From Anaeromyces robustus (lineage: Eukaryota; Neocallimastigomycota; Neocallimastigomycetes; Neocallimastigales; Neocallimastigaceae), in the NCBI GenBank assembly GCA_002104895.1, contig MCFG01000009.1, positions 259,501-323,500 of the forward strand: a DNA stretch of 64,000 nucleotides, read 5' to 3'. How positions within the stretch are numbered: position 1 is the stretch's first letter; the number at the start of each line of letters is the position of its first letter. Below the pieces are notes generated by a model. It saw nothing but the letters and a program-made list of their open reading frames with translations. It searched no databases and was not told where the DNA came from. Shown here piece after piece: positions 12,179 through 35,255 of the stretch. The position numbers and the translations under genes were made by a program.

Positions 12179-13930
12179 TTAATGAATCATTGTACTACCT
12201 TTCTCATAGAATTTTTTCCATGTATGTGCCACAAAATATAGTATAATATTAAAATTTTCATATACCAATAAGAATATTATTTTAATAAAGCCACATAAAA
12301 ATAAATAAAATATATGATTAGATATTGTTTTAATATAATTAAGGATCGTAGCCTTAATTTTTATAATTAAGGCTTATGTATTTATAACCTTAATATTATT
12401 AATTAAAAGATGATTTAATTTTAAAGGTTAGGAAATTTTCCTAAAAAAATTTCCTTATTTTTTTATACACTCGCCAAGTATATAATTCTGTATTTAGACA
12501 TAAATTTCTAAAATACAACAAAAAAAGGAAATTGATAAAAATTTTGTAATATATATATATATATATAAATTAAATCATTACTACTAGTTTTTCTTATTTT
12601 TATTTAATATGTAAACTATTATACTAATTTAAAAGTAACTACAATATAATTTTCTGTTAATAATATATTATGAAAATATTAACAGAAAATTTAAATATAA
12701 ATTGTAAATATTTTTATTTAGAAAATATTATTAAATTAAAAAAGTTTATCTTTTGGAAATCAATAATCATAATGTTAATGTTTACTATAAATTAAAGTTA
12801 GAATCAGAACAAACCAATAATTTCATTTTTATTTAATATATAATTGTTTTTTGTGAAAAAGAATTTTGAAAAATGATTTATAATATAAATATATATGATT
12901 TTAAATTCAATTTTTATATATTATTTATTCTAATTTATTATTATTATTTATTTTTTTTTTATTTTTTTTATTTTTTATTTTTTTTTATTTTTATTTCTTA
13001 TTTCTAATTTTTTATTTATTTTTAATATTATCCTTTTTTTTTATTTACATATGAAATATTTGAAAGAATTGTTTCAAGTATTTCATTTCACCACTATTAG
13101 TTGAATATTTTATTCCTATTATTAAATACAAAAAAAAATTGGAATAAAAAAATAATATTAAAATGAGTAAAAATTTAATAATGTTATTTGATACTCCTGT
13201 GCTTAAAAATTAAAAACAATTAATTATGTTTATAAAGATAAACAATCAAATATTCAATTGATGCTAATATAGAGCAAATAATTATTATTTTGCAATATGA
13301 AGAAAATTTTTTTTCCTTATTATTATATGAAATGAACAGAAAAATAATGACCTGTTTTTTAATTTCAAAATTATGATTCTTAGAATTATAAATAAAAATA
13401 TTTGATACAGTATCTATTTTAATATTGTTTAAAAATATAATAATATCTTTTTGTCCAATATATGTTAAATGTTAAAGGATGGATTCTGTTACAAATTTTA
13501 TTTCTGATTTATCATTTATAATAATTACAGCAACTAAAAGTGATGTTATTGAAGTACCTGAAAGTATTAGATACTAAAATAAATACCATTATTATCTGCG
13601 CTTGTAATAAATACTAAATCTTCATTTGATATTTCAATTATTATATTTGAAAATCCATTATATGTAATAATAATAATAATAATATCAATCATCAATATAT
13701 CAATATTTTGGCAAACTGAAGCAGGATAATAATAATATTTATTATTTTTTTTTTAAACATTCTTGAGAAAGTTAGGAAAAGATGATTTGGTGCATTTCAT
13801 TGGGTTTCATATAAAATTTTTGCTTATTAAAACTATTTTCATTAGTTTGTGTACTATTCACTAGCAAAATAATACATAATAATGAAATGATATTAATAAA
13901 ATTTGCTTTTAATAAAATAGAAATATTAAT
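12179..13930 (-). pseudogene. Decayed gene for a secreted/membrane protein
   Basis: No intact frame, but minus-strand fragments are protein-like. Near 13800-13930 lies a signal-peptide-like stretch (IISLLCIILLVNSTQTNENS) with no ATG in frame before it. Near 13560-13720 lies GFSNIIIEISNEDLVFITSA, followed after a break by LSGTSITSLLVAVIIIND and SNIFIYNSKNHNFEI, which resembles the N/I-rich repeats of beta-helix ectodomains. Near 12180-12330 lies a membrane-like end, FLCGFIKIIFLLVY followed by FVAHTWKKFYEKGST. The order (signal peptide, ectodomain, membrane segment) fits a receptor or surface protein; anaerobic fungi are known to have many beta-helix/GPCR-type genes, but that link is inference. 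Several stops and frame changes interrupt it. It could also be chance open frames in AT-rich DNA. Confidence 0.42.
12337..12450. repeat. Small GC-containing hairpins
   Basis: AATTAAGG (12337-12344) pairs with CCTTAATT (12352-12359) around a 7-base loop. A second AATTAAGG / CCTTAAT pair follows at once (about 12365-12394), then the palindrome TTAGGAAATTTTCCTAA near 12429-12445. They lie inside the decayed gene region. They could be relics of a small insertion. Confidence 0.55.
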
Positions 13931-14009
13931 ATTCAGTGTAATTTAGTATAATTTAAATATTTATTATGATGATAAAATTTTTTTATATTAATATTCAATA
14001 TAAATATTC

Positions 14010-14040
<31 letters not shown>

Positions 14041-14308
14041 CCAATTTAAGTATACAAAATAAAATTAATAATTATAAATACATATATTATAATCAGTAAT
14101 GAATTAAAAAACTACAAAAAAATTAAAGATAAATTTATATTTTATATATATATTTTTTTTAATGTATATAACATTAAATAAATATTACAAATTTATATAT
14201 TTTATACTATAATATTTAATATATTTTATAATAATATATTATATAAAAACTAATTAAAAGAAAAAAAAAATTTACTTTTTATAAAGTATTTAACTATTAA
14301 TAATAGTA

Positions 14309-14454
14309 GTATATTAATTACAAATTGCGTTTATTAAATATATTATATTATATTTATATATTTATATATTTATTAATACAATTTAGAAAAAAATTTATAA
14401 GGTTGAAAAAATTATAAATATTATATATTTAAACGCAATTTGTAATTAATATAC
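14309..14454. mobile_element. 146-bp element with perfect 25-bp terminal inverted repeats (MITE-like)
   Basis: The left arm at 14309-14333 (GTATATTAATTACAAATTGC then GTTTA) is the exact reverse complement of 14430-14454. The arms carry the only GC-containing word nearby (AAATTGCG). The 96-base interior is A/T only with no coding content. I cannot see a convincing target-site duplication next to the arms. The size and arms fit a non-autonomous DNA-transposon relic or a large hairpin. Only one copy is present in this window. Confidence 0.5.
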
Positions 14455-14591
14455 AAGGTTAAAATTTTATAATAGTTATTATATGTTAACTAATTATTTG
14501 CCATTTATTTTATTAAGTATTAAGAAGGTCATTATTAAATTCTACATTAAGTGATGTGACAATAACTTTAAATAGTTTTTTTTTTTTTTTT

Positions 14592-14649
14592 AGTATTATA
14601 ATTAATTAATCAATCAATAAATAAATCAATAAATAAATAAATAAATTAA

Positions 14650-14696
<47 letters not shown>

Positions 14697-14840
14697 ATTA
14701 ATAAATAAATAAATAAATATATAAATAAATAAATAAATAATAAATAAATAAATGAATAAATAATAAATAAATAAATGAAATATTCAAATGTATTAAATTA
14801 TTGTATTGTATAATAAATATACATATTTTTATATTCAATA

Positions 14841-14875
<35 letters not shown>

Positions 14876-14876
14876 A
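14592..14876. repeat. (AAAT)n microsatellite arrays with variants
   Basis: Two arrays of the AAAT tetranucleotide, about 14600-14775 (with AATAAATC, AATTAATA and AATGAATA variants) and 14842-14876, separated by unrelated A/T-rich sequence. Confidence 0.9.
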
Positions 14877-15864
14877 TGTATTAATTATTTTATTTAATAT
14901 TAATATATATCATAGAAAGAGTTAACAAATCATTAAAAAAAAATTATTATAATGATAAAATATTTTGTTAAATTTTCTCATTCAACAAAAATAATTCATC
15001 ATTAGTCACTGTATTGGAATATTTTTCTCCGATTGACATTTTCGATTAATATTATTACTAATATGTTAAATTATATCAAGAACTTATATATGAATTTATG
15101 ATTGAATATAGAAGCAAAAATTTTAAATAGACAATTTTTCTTCAAAAATAAACTTAGTATTAATATAATTGCTAATTAAATTTATTAACTTAACATCATT
15201 TATTACATCATAAAAACAATGATATAAATTATATATAATATAAAAAAAATATACTTTGAAATTAAACTCATTTATTTAAAATTTATTTCTTTTAGGAATA
15301 TTTTAACAATCATATATAATATAATTATTTTAAATGTAAATTTAAATTTTTTTTTTTACTAATACAATTATTGATCATTCGCCACTAGATTTATGATTGG
15401 ATAATATTAATATAATTATTTTTCTTTTTTTTTTTTTTTTTTTGTAAACATTTTATAATTATATTAAATTTAAATTTAATATATTATATTTTGGTTATTA
15501 TATATTTTTAAAAATAGTAAAACTATTGATATAAATTTTTAAAATTAAATTTCAGAAATATATGTCTTACTTAGGACATATTGTAATAATCAATTATAAT
15601 TAGGAAGTAATAAGATTAAATCATATATAATACATAAAAATTATTAAGAAGCAAAAAGTATCAAAATTGATTTTACCATTTCATTCGAATTAACATTGGA
15701 TTGAAAAAAGGAAGAAATCTTTTTTTCTCTTTTTTTACTTTTTTTCTTTTCTTTTTTCTTTTTTTTTTTTACTTCTTAATATACCAAAGAATTTATTTAA
15801 GTTTTTTTTTTTTAAATATTTAATTTAAACGAATCATATAAATAATTAATATAAAAAATTCAAA

Positions 15865-17550
15865 ATGCAGTGCGATGAAGTAATTTGGCAATGTGTTAAT
15901 CAACACTTTTGTTCATATAAAATAAAGTAAATCACTTTTTTTTTATGATTAAATATATAATTTTAAAAATTATTATGATTTATAATATATATATTTTAAA
16001 AATTTAGAAATCTTTAGAACTATCATTAATAAAATATATAATATATAATATATTTGATATAATATACATTTTATTTAATTTTTATACTAATAATAATATA
16101 TAATATATCTTTTTACATTTCATATTTTTATAATAAAAAATGTATTTTTAAATATTCAAATATAAAATATTTATTTTTAAAGAACAAAATCACAAAATTT
16201 TTGTAGAAATGAATATAATGTTACAGGATTATGTAATCGTCAATCATGTCCATTAGCAAATAGTAGATACGCAACAATTAAAGAAATTGATGGTGTATTA
16301 TATTTATATATGAAAACCATTGAAAGAGCTCATTCACCTGCAAAACTTTGGGAAAAAGTTAAACTATCAAATAATTATACAAAAGCTTTGGAACAAATTG
16401 ATAGTGAATTACAATATTGGCAACCATTCATTATACATAAATGTAAGCAAAGACTCACAAAGATGACTCAATACTTAATTAGAATGAGAAGATTAAAATT
16501 AAAATCAAAGTAATAATTTTATACTAATTGCTATTATTATTATTATTATTATTATATATTTATTATTATTTTGTATCAAATAATTCTATTGCATATATAT
16601 ATATATAATATTATAATATTTTTATACTAATAATATAAAATTATAAAATAAATTATATTATTATATTTTATTAAAAATATGAAATGTTTTAGAACTAAAT
16701 TAGTTGGAATTAAAAAGAAAGTTGAAAAAAGAGAAGCTAAACGTGAGCTTAAAGCTGAAGCTGCAGCTAGATTGGATCATGTTATTGAACAAGAATTATT
16801 AGAAAGATTGAAGAAGGGTATATATGATGATAGTGTAATGAACGAACGTCAAGAAGTATTTACTAAAGCATTAGAAAGTTTGGAAGATGCTGAAGAAGAT
16901 TATGATGAAGAAGAATTTGAAGAAGAAGAAGAACTCGAAGAAGATTTCGATGAGGTATGTTAAGTTAATACTTTGTTTATCATTTTCAGAAAAAATTTTA
17001 GTAGTACTATAATTTAAAAAAAATATAAATCCATTTGCATTATAGCAATACTAAAATATAACTTTTTTTCCTATATGTATTATTTTTTTAATATCTTTAT
17101 TATTCTTAATTTTTCAATAATTTTTTTTTTATTCAAATATTTAATAAATATACATATTTTATAATTATTTAAATAGCGTGAATTTGTATCAGATATAAGT
17201 GACGTTGAAGAAGATATTGAAGATATGTATGGTGAAGAAGAAAGTGAAGATGATGAAAATGAAGAAAGCGAAGATGAAGAAAGTGAAGATGAAAGTGAAG
17301 GTGAAGAAAGTGAAGAAGATGGTAAAACTAAGAAGGCTAAACGTCCTATTAAAGGCAAGCCTTCTTCAAGGAAACGTCAAAAAAGTAAGTATTTTGTGAA
17401 TATAATATATTTTAATAGTATATTAGTATTGGTATTTATTTTATTGTAATAACCAAATTATATGATATATTTTTGTTATTGATATTAATAGGAGCTCATA
17501 TTGAAATTGAATATGAACAAGAACAAGAAAAACATGCACAAGAATGGTAG
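15865..17550 (+). CDS. MAK16: Mak16, 60S ribosome-biogenesis factor
   Basis: The start [20 protein letters not shown] matches the highly conserved Mak16 N-terminus. The second exon gives [20 protein letters not shown] and [12 protein letters not shown], with the conserved Cys residues, then [20 protein letters not shown] and [20 protein letters not shown]. The third exon starts after AG near 16690 ([20 protein letters not shown]) and ends in an acidic block. The fourth (about 17176-17380) is E/D/S-rich with a [15 protein letters not shown] basic patch. The last gives [19 protein letters not shown] then TAG at 17548-17550. Five exons, all joins in frame. Mak16 is a nucleolar component of pre-60S particles needed for 25S/5.8S rRNA maturation. 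It converges on the minus-strand MAPKKK gene. Confidence 0.96.
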
Positions 17551-18463
17551 ATTGTTTAGAATTATAGAGTTGGGCCAATATCATAATATTTATGTTAATG
17601 CAATTATCAATTATTTAATTATAGATTTTTGTGCAGAACAAAAACGAAAACAAGAAAAAACAAAAAGAATATATATATTTATTTATTATTTAATTTTTTA
17701 ATATTTCTTTTTTTCTTTTTTTTATTATTTTTAAATTAATTCATATTTATTAATATAGATTTAGGTTTATATTTCTTTATAACATTTTACATGTTTCAAA
17801 ATAATCTGATAGTTATATAATTTTATATATTTTTTTTTTCACTTTTAATTGTGAAATATATATATATCTATTAAATATTAGACTAATGAAATTGTTTATA
17901 CATAATTTATCTTGAAATATCATATATATATATCATATTTCAAAATTAAAAAATGATTATTACATATATATATATTTTTATTTAATAAATCATATAATCA
18001 TAATAATTAACATATCAATAATTTTTTTACTAAAAAATAAAAGTTTTTTAATAATACTTAATTATTATATTTATTAATATTTATATTAAATTTTTTATTT
18101 ATTGTTTAATAATAATTATTTATTTTGAAATTTTTTGTGTAAAATTTTATTTCATAGTATTATTATCTTAATATATTTATTAATATTTATATTAGTATTT
18201 ATATTATATATTAGTATTAATAGTGAATAAGTTATATATAAAATACTAAGTTAAAAATATGAATAATAAACAAATAGATAAATAAGTCAAAGAAAATAAA
18301 AGAAAATTTCTTTTTATTCATTTATTTATTATATTTTTTAATGAAAAATTCTAATCTGTAGAGTAGTTATAGTATTAAGGAAAACATAAACCGTATTTAT
18401 ACATTAATGATATAATCATGAATTTATAATTGGTATTTAATTACATATATATATAATTATTAA
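17551..18463. other. Intergenic region between convergent genes
   Basis: About 0.9 kb of A/T-rich sequence shared by the 3' ends of MAK16 (plus) and the MAPKKK gene (minus). I see no ORF or RNA gene. A short ATTTCAAAATTA / TAATTTTGAAAT-like pairing occurs near 17910-17960. Confidence 0.65.
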
Positions 18464-22886
<4,423 letters not shown>

Positions 22887-23197
22887 CTTAAGTATATTTA
22901 TCAAAAATAATATATAATATGTACTTTTTATATATGATATTTATAAAATATTGTGTTAATGATTATAAATATTAATTTCAACTTATATATATTATTTTTT
23001 TAATTTTTAAAAAAAAAAATTTTTTAATAATTTTTTATATATAAAAAAAGAGTTTCCATTTTTTATTTTTAGAAAACCAATAGAAATTTTAAAAGCTTGT
23101 TTCTTAATTTTATATTCTTATATTAATTTAATAATTTTCAATATATATATTTAATATAATTAAATGAATGAATCAGTAAATCACTAATTTAATCTTA

Positions 23198-23260
<63 letters not shown>

Positions 23261-23309
23261 ATCAATAAATTAATAAATCAATAAATCAATAAATAAATAA
23301 ATAAATCAA

Positions 23310-23405
<96 letters not shown>

Positions 23406-23612
23406 AAATGTAATTTTACAGGTAAATAAATGTAATTTTACAGATAAATAAAGTTTTTAAAGTTCTGACATTTCATATATTATATTTAATGTTTTAAAAC
23501 CATTTTTTTATCAATTTTTTATTCAAAAACTTATGAATTCATTTTATAAAATATTCTTTTTATTTAATATTATATTATTATTAAAAAAATATTTTATAAT
23601 ATAAATATTAAA
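22887..23612. other. Divergent intergenic region with (AAAT)n array
   Basis: 726 bases between the divergent starts of the MAPKKK gene (minus) and the CCDC96-like gene (plus), so it should hold both promoters. About 23198-23410 is an (AAAT)n array with AATC and AATT variants near 23260-23310, ending in a short duplicated word, GTAATTTTACAG. No recognisable promoter motif. Confidence 0.7.
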
Positions 23613-27248
<3,636 letters not shown>

Positions 27249-27359
27249 TATATATACACTATTATATAAAACAAAAATAACAATAAGGCAGAAAACAAAT
27301 CGAAACAAAACAAAAAAGAAAGCAAGTAAACGAACAAACAAACAAGCAAACTAAATAAG

Positions 27360-27419
<60 letters not shown>

Positions 27420-27602
27420 TATATATTAATTGAAACATTTATTTTTTTGATTGTAAATTAATCTATCATTTTTATAATTAAAAAAATTTACTATATCAAT
27501 ATTATAACAATTGTTAATCTTCTTATGATATATATACCAAATAAACTATATATAGTGTTATAAATAAAAAAAAAATTATATAATTTTGTTTATTTAAATA
27601 TG

Positions 27603-27639
<37 letters not shown>

Positions 27640-27811
27640 TAAAGGATATGTAAAATAAAAAACAATTATCAATTTTTATATTATTAATTTATTATTAATT
27701 TATTTTTTACTGAAATAATGGTATTCTAATTAAATAATTAAATAATCATATTAAATTTTTGATTAAAAAGTTGTTACTTTTTATTACTCTTTTATCCATT
27801 ATATAATTTAT
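27249..27811. other. Convergent 3' intergenic region
   Basis: 563 bases between the stops of the CCDC96-like gene and the Jjj1 gene. It contains a poly-A run of more than 40 bases (about 27361-27402) and a short (AAT)n array (about 27604-27640). No gene seen. Confidence 0.75.
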
Positions 27812-30003
27812 TTATCTTCTTTTTTTATTCTTTTTTTTTGATTTTGTTTCTATTTCTTCAGGTAATGCTAATGAATGACCAGTTTCTTTAATATGATTAA
27901 ATAGTACATTTTTTGAATTAAACTGTTCATTACAAACTCTACATCTAGTTTCAGCTAATGCTTTTTTTTCCTTACGAGCTTTAAGTCTTGCTTCCTTTGC
28001 TTTTTTTCCTTTTAATTTTTTAGGCTGAGGTGATTCTTTAATTGAATCTTTTGGTATCTCATCATCGTTATTATTATCAGCATCAGTTGGTGTATTACTA
28101 TTATTTTCATTGGTAATTATATCTTCTTTATTATTATCTTCAGTTTCACTTATTGTACCACTATTTTCTTTAAATTTTTTATCTTCGTTTTCACTATTAT
28201 CACTAATAAAATCATTTAGATTTGGTAATGGAACAACATTTCTTTTCTTTTTATTTTTTTTCTTACTTCCTGATAATATAGAATCCATATTCATTAAACT
28301 ATCGAATGAATTAGAACGAGATGATTCAAACAAATCATCTTGATAGAAATCGTTACTTTGTTTAACTTTTGACTTTTTTTTATTTTTTTTATTTTTTTTC
28401 TTTTTTGCAGTATTGTTTTCTTCTTCTATAAATACAAAATCACTACTTAAATTATCTTTGGGATTATCATCAATTATACTATACTGATTTGATAAATCAG
28501 TATCATCATTAATATTAATACTATTAATTTTTCGATTTAATTCATCTAAATTACTTTTTTTATTATCTTCTATATCATCTTCCATATCTTGAACTTCTCT
28601 ATCAATTATATCTTCAATATTTTCTTTATCCATATTTTCATTGTCACCATCATCATTATCATTATCATCATTATCATCATTATCATCATCATTATCATCA
28701 TCATTTTCATCATTTATATTTTCAATATCATCATCTTCTTCAATATAATCTTCACCCATTTCTTCCATCAATTGTTTTCTAAGAATTTTGACTGCTTTTA
28801 AATGTTTTTTTGATTTTTGATGATTTTCCCATTGTTTTTCTGAACGGAACTGTTTATTACATGCTATACAATAAAAATCATCATTTTCTATATACATATC
28901 TTCGTCGTCAATGTCATTTATCATTTTTAATACTTCATTATCTTCTGAAATTTTCATCCATTCTTGTTCTTGATATTCTTCTTTTTTTTTAAGACGTTCT
29001 GCTTTTTCTCTTTCTTTACGTTCTTTTGCTTCCAACTTTCTTAATTTTTCTTTTTCTTTTTGTTCATTTATAAATGCTTTAACTCTAGGATCTTGTTTTT
29101 TTATAAAAGCTGCTAAAGACCTTACAATATCATTATACTTCTTCTTTTCAGAATCTCTAAGTTTTTTATTTTCTTTTTCAATTAATCTTCTAATTCTTCT
29201 ATCTGGTGCATCTGAAGGCTTATATCTATCACACCAACTGAATGATTTCATTGTTGAAAAATTTAACCATTTATTATAAAATATTTTTAATGAAGTTTCG
29301 TTACCTTCATATTCATATAACTGCTCATATTTATCTTCTTGCTTACCAAAAGAAGTTTTAATTTCATGAAATTGTGATAAATTTTCATCAGAATTAATAT
29401 CTCCATAATCTTCTTCTTCTTTTTCTAAAGTGTTAAATAAAGTCCTATATATTGCGAAAAATCCTTGTGGATTATCATTAAAACCTTTATAACATGATTT
29501 ATCAAGATATCTACTAAGTTGTTCTGTAGTCATACCAACATTTTGGAAACCATTTACTGATCCATCGTATCCTCTTAATATTGATTCTCTATTTTTATTT
29601 AATTAATGATAATACCATTTGTTAAATTTGTATTTCTTATTTTTTATCATTTTTTTTTTATTTTATTTTATTTTTTTTTTGATATATTATTGATGTTACC
29701 TATGCTCATCGTACCAAGCTCTTTCATTAGGATTACTTAAAATTTCATATGCCTCGGCTAAAAGAGCAAAATTTTGATTTGCTTCTTCTATGTCTTCCCC
29801 CCTTAATATAGCTTTATCAGGGTGTAATTCCTTCAATATTATATAATTAATTATTATTTTATTATATTAAATATTTAAAAAATTATGTATATAAAATTTT
29901 AATAACGTACTAATGCTTTTCTCCTGTATGCTTTTTTAATGTCACTATCAGTGGCATCTCTTGCGACACCAAGAATATCATAATAGCACCTTCTTTGTGC
30001 CAT
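27812..30003 (-). CDS. JJJ1: J-domain/zinc-finger protein Jjj1 (DNAJC21)
   Basis: The start [20 protein letters not shown] opens a J domain; after two introns it continues [20 protein letters not shown] with the HPD tripeptide that stimulates Hsp70, then [15 protein letters not shown]. The third exon is one long frame: YFLYRT-like family region ([60 protein letters not shown]), a charged helix, then a first C2H2 finger [24 protein letters not shown]-rich disordered stretch follows, and a second C2H2 finger [19 protein letters not shown] near the C-terminus, ending NKKRR. This order is diagnostic of Jjj1/DNAJC21, a cytoplasmic Hsp70 co-chaperone that helps recycle factors from late pre-60S subunits. 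It pairs functionally with Mak16 in ribosome assembly. Divergent from the CK2 alpha gene. Confidence 0.95.
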
Positions 30004-30031
30004 ATTAAAAGTAATAATAATAATAATAATG

Positions 30032-30065
<34 letters not shown>

Positions 30066-30846
30066 TAAATATAGAAAAATATGTGTATAAGTAATTTTTA
30101 AATACAGAATTTTTGAAAATAATATGAATAGATTTATACAATTTATCATATATATATGTTTTTTATATATCATGTGATTTAATTATAATAAAATAATAAA
30201 TTTTTTTAAATCAAAATTTAATTTTTATTGGTTGATTCATCAATCCAATATATCACAATATAATATATTAATTATATTCATAATTTTATATATAAAAAAA
30301 ATGTATACATCTAAATAAGAATTTATAAATATTTATTTAATTTAAAAAAAAATTCATGTATAGTATTAAAACCTTGCTATATTGTAAAATTATTTATATA
30401 TTATATATAAAAACATAAAACATAATTAAGAAAATATTTTTAAATAATAAAATTTTTCTTTTTTTTTAAATATCCTTTTACCTTATTTTTTTTTTTTATA
30501 TATATAATTAAGGATTAATTTTTATTTATATATAAGGTAAAATAAATTGAAATGGATAACAAATACTATTTTTTTAACATATATAAAACAACTAAGATGA
30601 TAAAAATAGAATAAAATAAAAGAACCAAAGAAAGATAAATAAATAAATAAATGTATTTTTAATCGATAATAAGTGAATGATTTATATTCTATTATAACAT
30701 GACATGATTGCAGATATTAAAAAAATTAGCAATATAAAGTAATTTTGAGCGGGAAGATAAATTTTATTATAATATAAAAAGATTTTCAAAATGCATAATA
30801 TATAATTAATGAATATTATTAAATTAATAAATAATGATATTATAAG

Positions 30847-30879
<33 letters not shown>

Positions 30880-31227
30880 CAACTAATTAATTATGGAAAA
30901 CGTATTTTTTTTTTCATTGATTTTTTTAAATCAGTATAAAACTATCGAAAAATTGGAAAATCTAGACTAAATTATGATAATTGATTAATAGAATATTTTA
31001 ACAATAAGAAATATTATAGCTGTCACTATTTATTATTTAATAATAAGAGTAATCAGTCACTGTCGTTGCATATTATTATATAATTACATTATAAATATGT
31101 TTCACAAAAGCTTTTTTTTTATATTATTTTGAAGCATAGATTTTCTTAATATTTTTATATTATATTTATTGTTTTATATTAATATTTTATTATTATTCAT
31201 TTTAATAATAGAAAAAAAAATATCAAA
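30004..31227. other. Divergent intergenic region, JJJ1 / CK2 alpha
   Basis: 1.2 kb likely containing both promoters. It begins with a poly-A tract of about 33 bases just upstream of the JJJ1 start (30031-30063), which would be a poly-T in the JJJ1 leader. It contains an 11-bp inverted repeat (30476-30486 with 30532-30542, TTTTACCTTAT / ATAAGGTAAAA) and a short (AAT)n near 30849-30877. No ORF supported. Confidence 0.65.
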
Positions 31228-33447
<2,220 letters not shown>

Positions 33448-34594
33448 ATATAAAATCTGGATAATATAAAGGAAAAAAAATATATATATTAAAATTAAAA
33501 TTAAAAAATGCAAAAATAAAAAAAAAATAAAATAAAAATAGAAATAAAAATGAAAATAATATAAGCTTATTATTTTTTTTTATTTATTATTATTTTTTTT
33601 TATTTTTTCTTATTTTTATATTTTTTAATTTTAAGTAAATAAATAAATAAATAATACTCATAATTCATTCATTTGAATACTATTTAATATAAAACAGACA
33701 TAATATAAATTTAATTATAAGAAAAATAATTAAATTTAATTATTTTTATATAAATTAAATATAAACAAAATATTATATATCAAAATTAATTATATAAAAT
33801 AAAAGAAGATATAAAATAAATAAAATTATAAAAATAATAAATAAATATTAAGATATAAAAAATTGAAGACTTTAAAGAATCATCTTTTTTTTTTTTTTTT
33901 AATTTCTTATTTATAAAAAAAAAAAATAGCAAAAATTATAATATAAGCAAAAAAAAAAAAAAATAATAAATAAATAAATTCAGAAAAACCCAAAACAAAC
34001 CAAAACAGAAAAAAGAAAAGCAAATAAGCAAGCAAGCAAACAAACAAACAAACAAACAAACAAACAAAAAAAAAAGATATAAAAGTTTTTTGTAATTATT
34101 ATAAAAGCAAATAAAATTTAATTAAATTATTTTATATAAATGAATTTTGACTACTTATTTTCTTTTTTATAATTTGTAAAAATTTTTTCAGTAAAATATT
34201 TAAGGACGAAAACCACATTAAAAAAATATTGTACTATTAATTATATAATAATATATTACAGATAGAATTTTATATTATTTTTTGTATTAATTTTATGTAA
34301 ACATATTTTTTTTTTTTTTTAAATAGGTGTTAGAAGTGTATATTTAAATTTATTTATGTATTATCTAAAAATTCATTGTTTGGTTACTTCTTATTTCCAT
34401 CTATATATTTAATTTTATAATAATAAATGACAAGTACAAAAAAAAAATATACGTCTAACCTATTTTATTTTCTTTTTGAAGTTTTATTTAATTATCAAGT
34501 AGAAATATTTATAAAATAAAAAAGATGGAAAATAATTTATAATACAAAATAGAATAAAAAAAAGTTTTAATAATAATAAATAATAATAATAATA

Positions 34595-34652
<58 letters not shown>

Positions 34653-35101
34653 GATAGAAAGAAATAAAATAAATAATAACAAATAAATAAAAATGTTTTA
34701 ATAATTTGTTCTTATATGATTAACAATATTTTTAGAATGAAAAATTTATATATAATTTTTTTGTTTTATTTTATTTATATATTATATTTTGCTAGAATAA
34801 ATGTTTATTAAGTCTATTTATATATATTTTATATAATAAAATTTATGTATGTATAGTATATATATAAAAAATATGTATATTTTCTTTTAATTTACTAACA
34901 TCCTTTTTTTTTTCTTTTTTTCTTTTTTTTTTTTTTTTTCTTTTTTTGGTAAAAAAATATTTTTTATTTTTTTATTTTTGAGATAACAAGAATTAAATAA
35001 TAAATATTTTATTTCTATTTTTTTTTCGAATATATAGAGATATTATTATATTCTTCTCGATTATTATTATATTATCATTATTAATAATAATAATATTATT
35101 G

Positions 35102-35134
<33 letters not shown>

Positions 35135-35255
35135 TTTTATTATTTTATTTTTTTATTATTTTTTAATTTTGTATTCTTATTATTATTTTTATATTTTTAC
35201 TTTTATTTTTTTTATATATAGAAATATATTTATTTTATTTTTAATATAAATATTA
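33448..35255. other. Convergent 3' intergenic region
   Basis: 1.8 kb between the stops of CK2 alpha and MOB2. It contains (CAAA)n near 34024-34068, (AAT)n near 34570-34650, and poly-T runs near 34905-34950 and 35103-35125. No gene or RNA gene seen. Confidence 0.7.

Larger units (their letters stand above)
10474..15864. other. Long AT-rich intergenic region (5.4 kb)
   Basis: Between the 5' end of the phosphatase gene and the start of MAK16. It holds a three-unit ~49-base imperfect tandem repeat (about 10795-10920), a palindrome at 11460-11489, GC-containing hairpins near 12337-12450, a decayed gene (12179-13930), a 146-bp inverted-repeat element (14309-14454) and (AAAT)n arrays (about 14600-14775 and 14842-14876). 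I see no intact gene or RNA gene in the rest. Confidence 0.65.
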
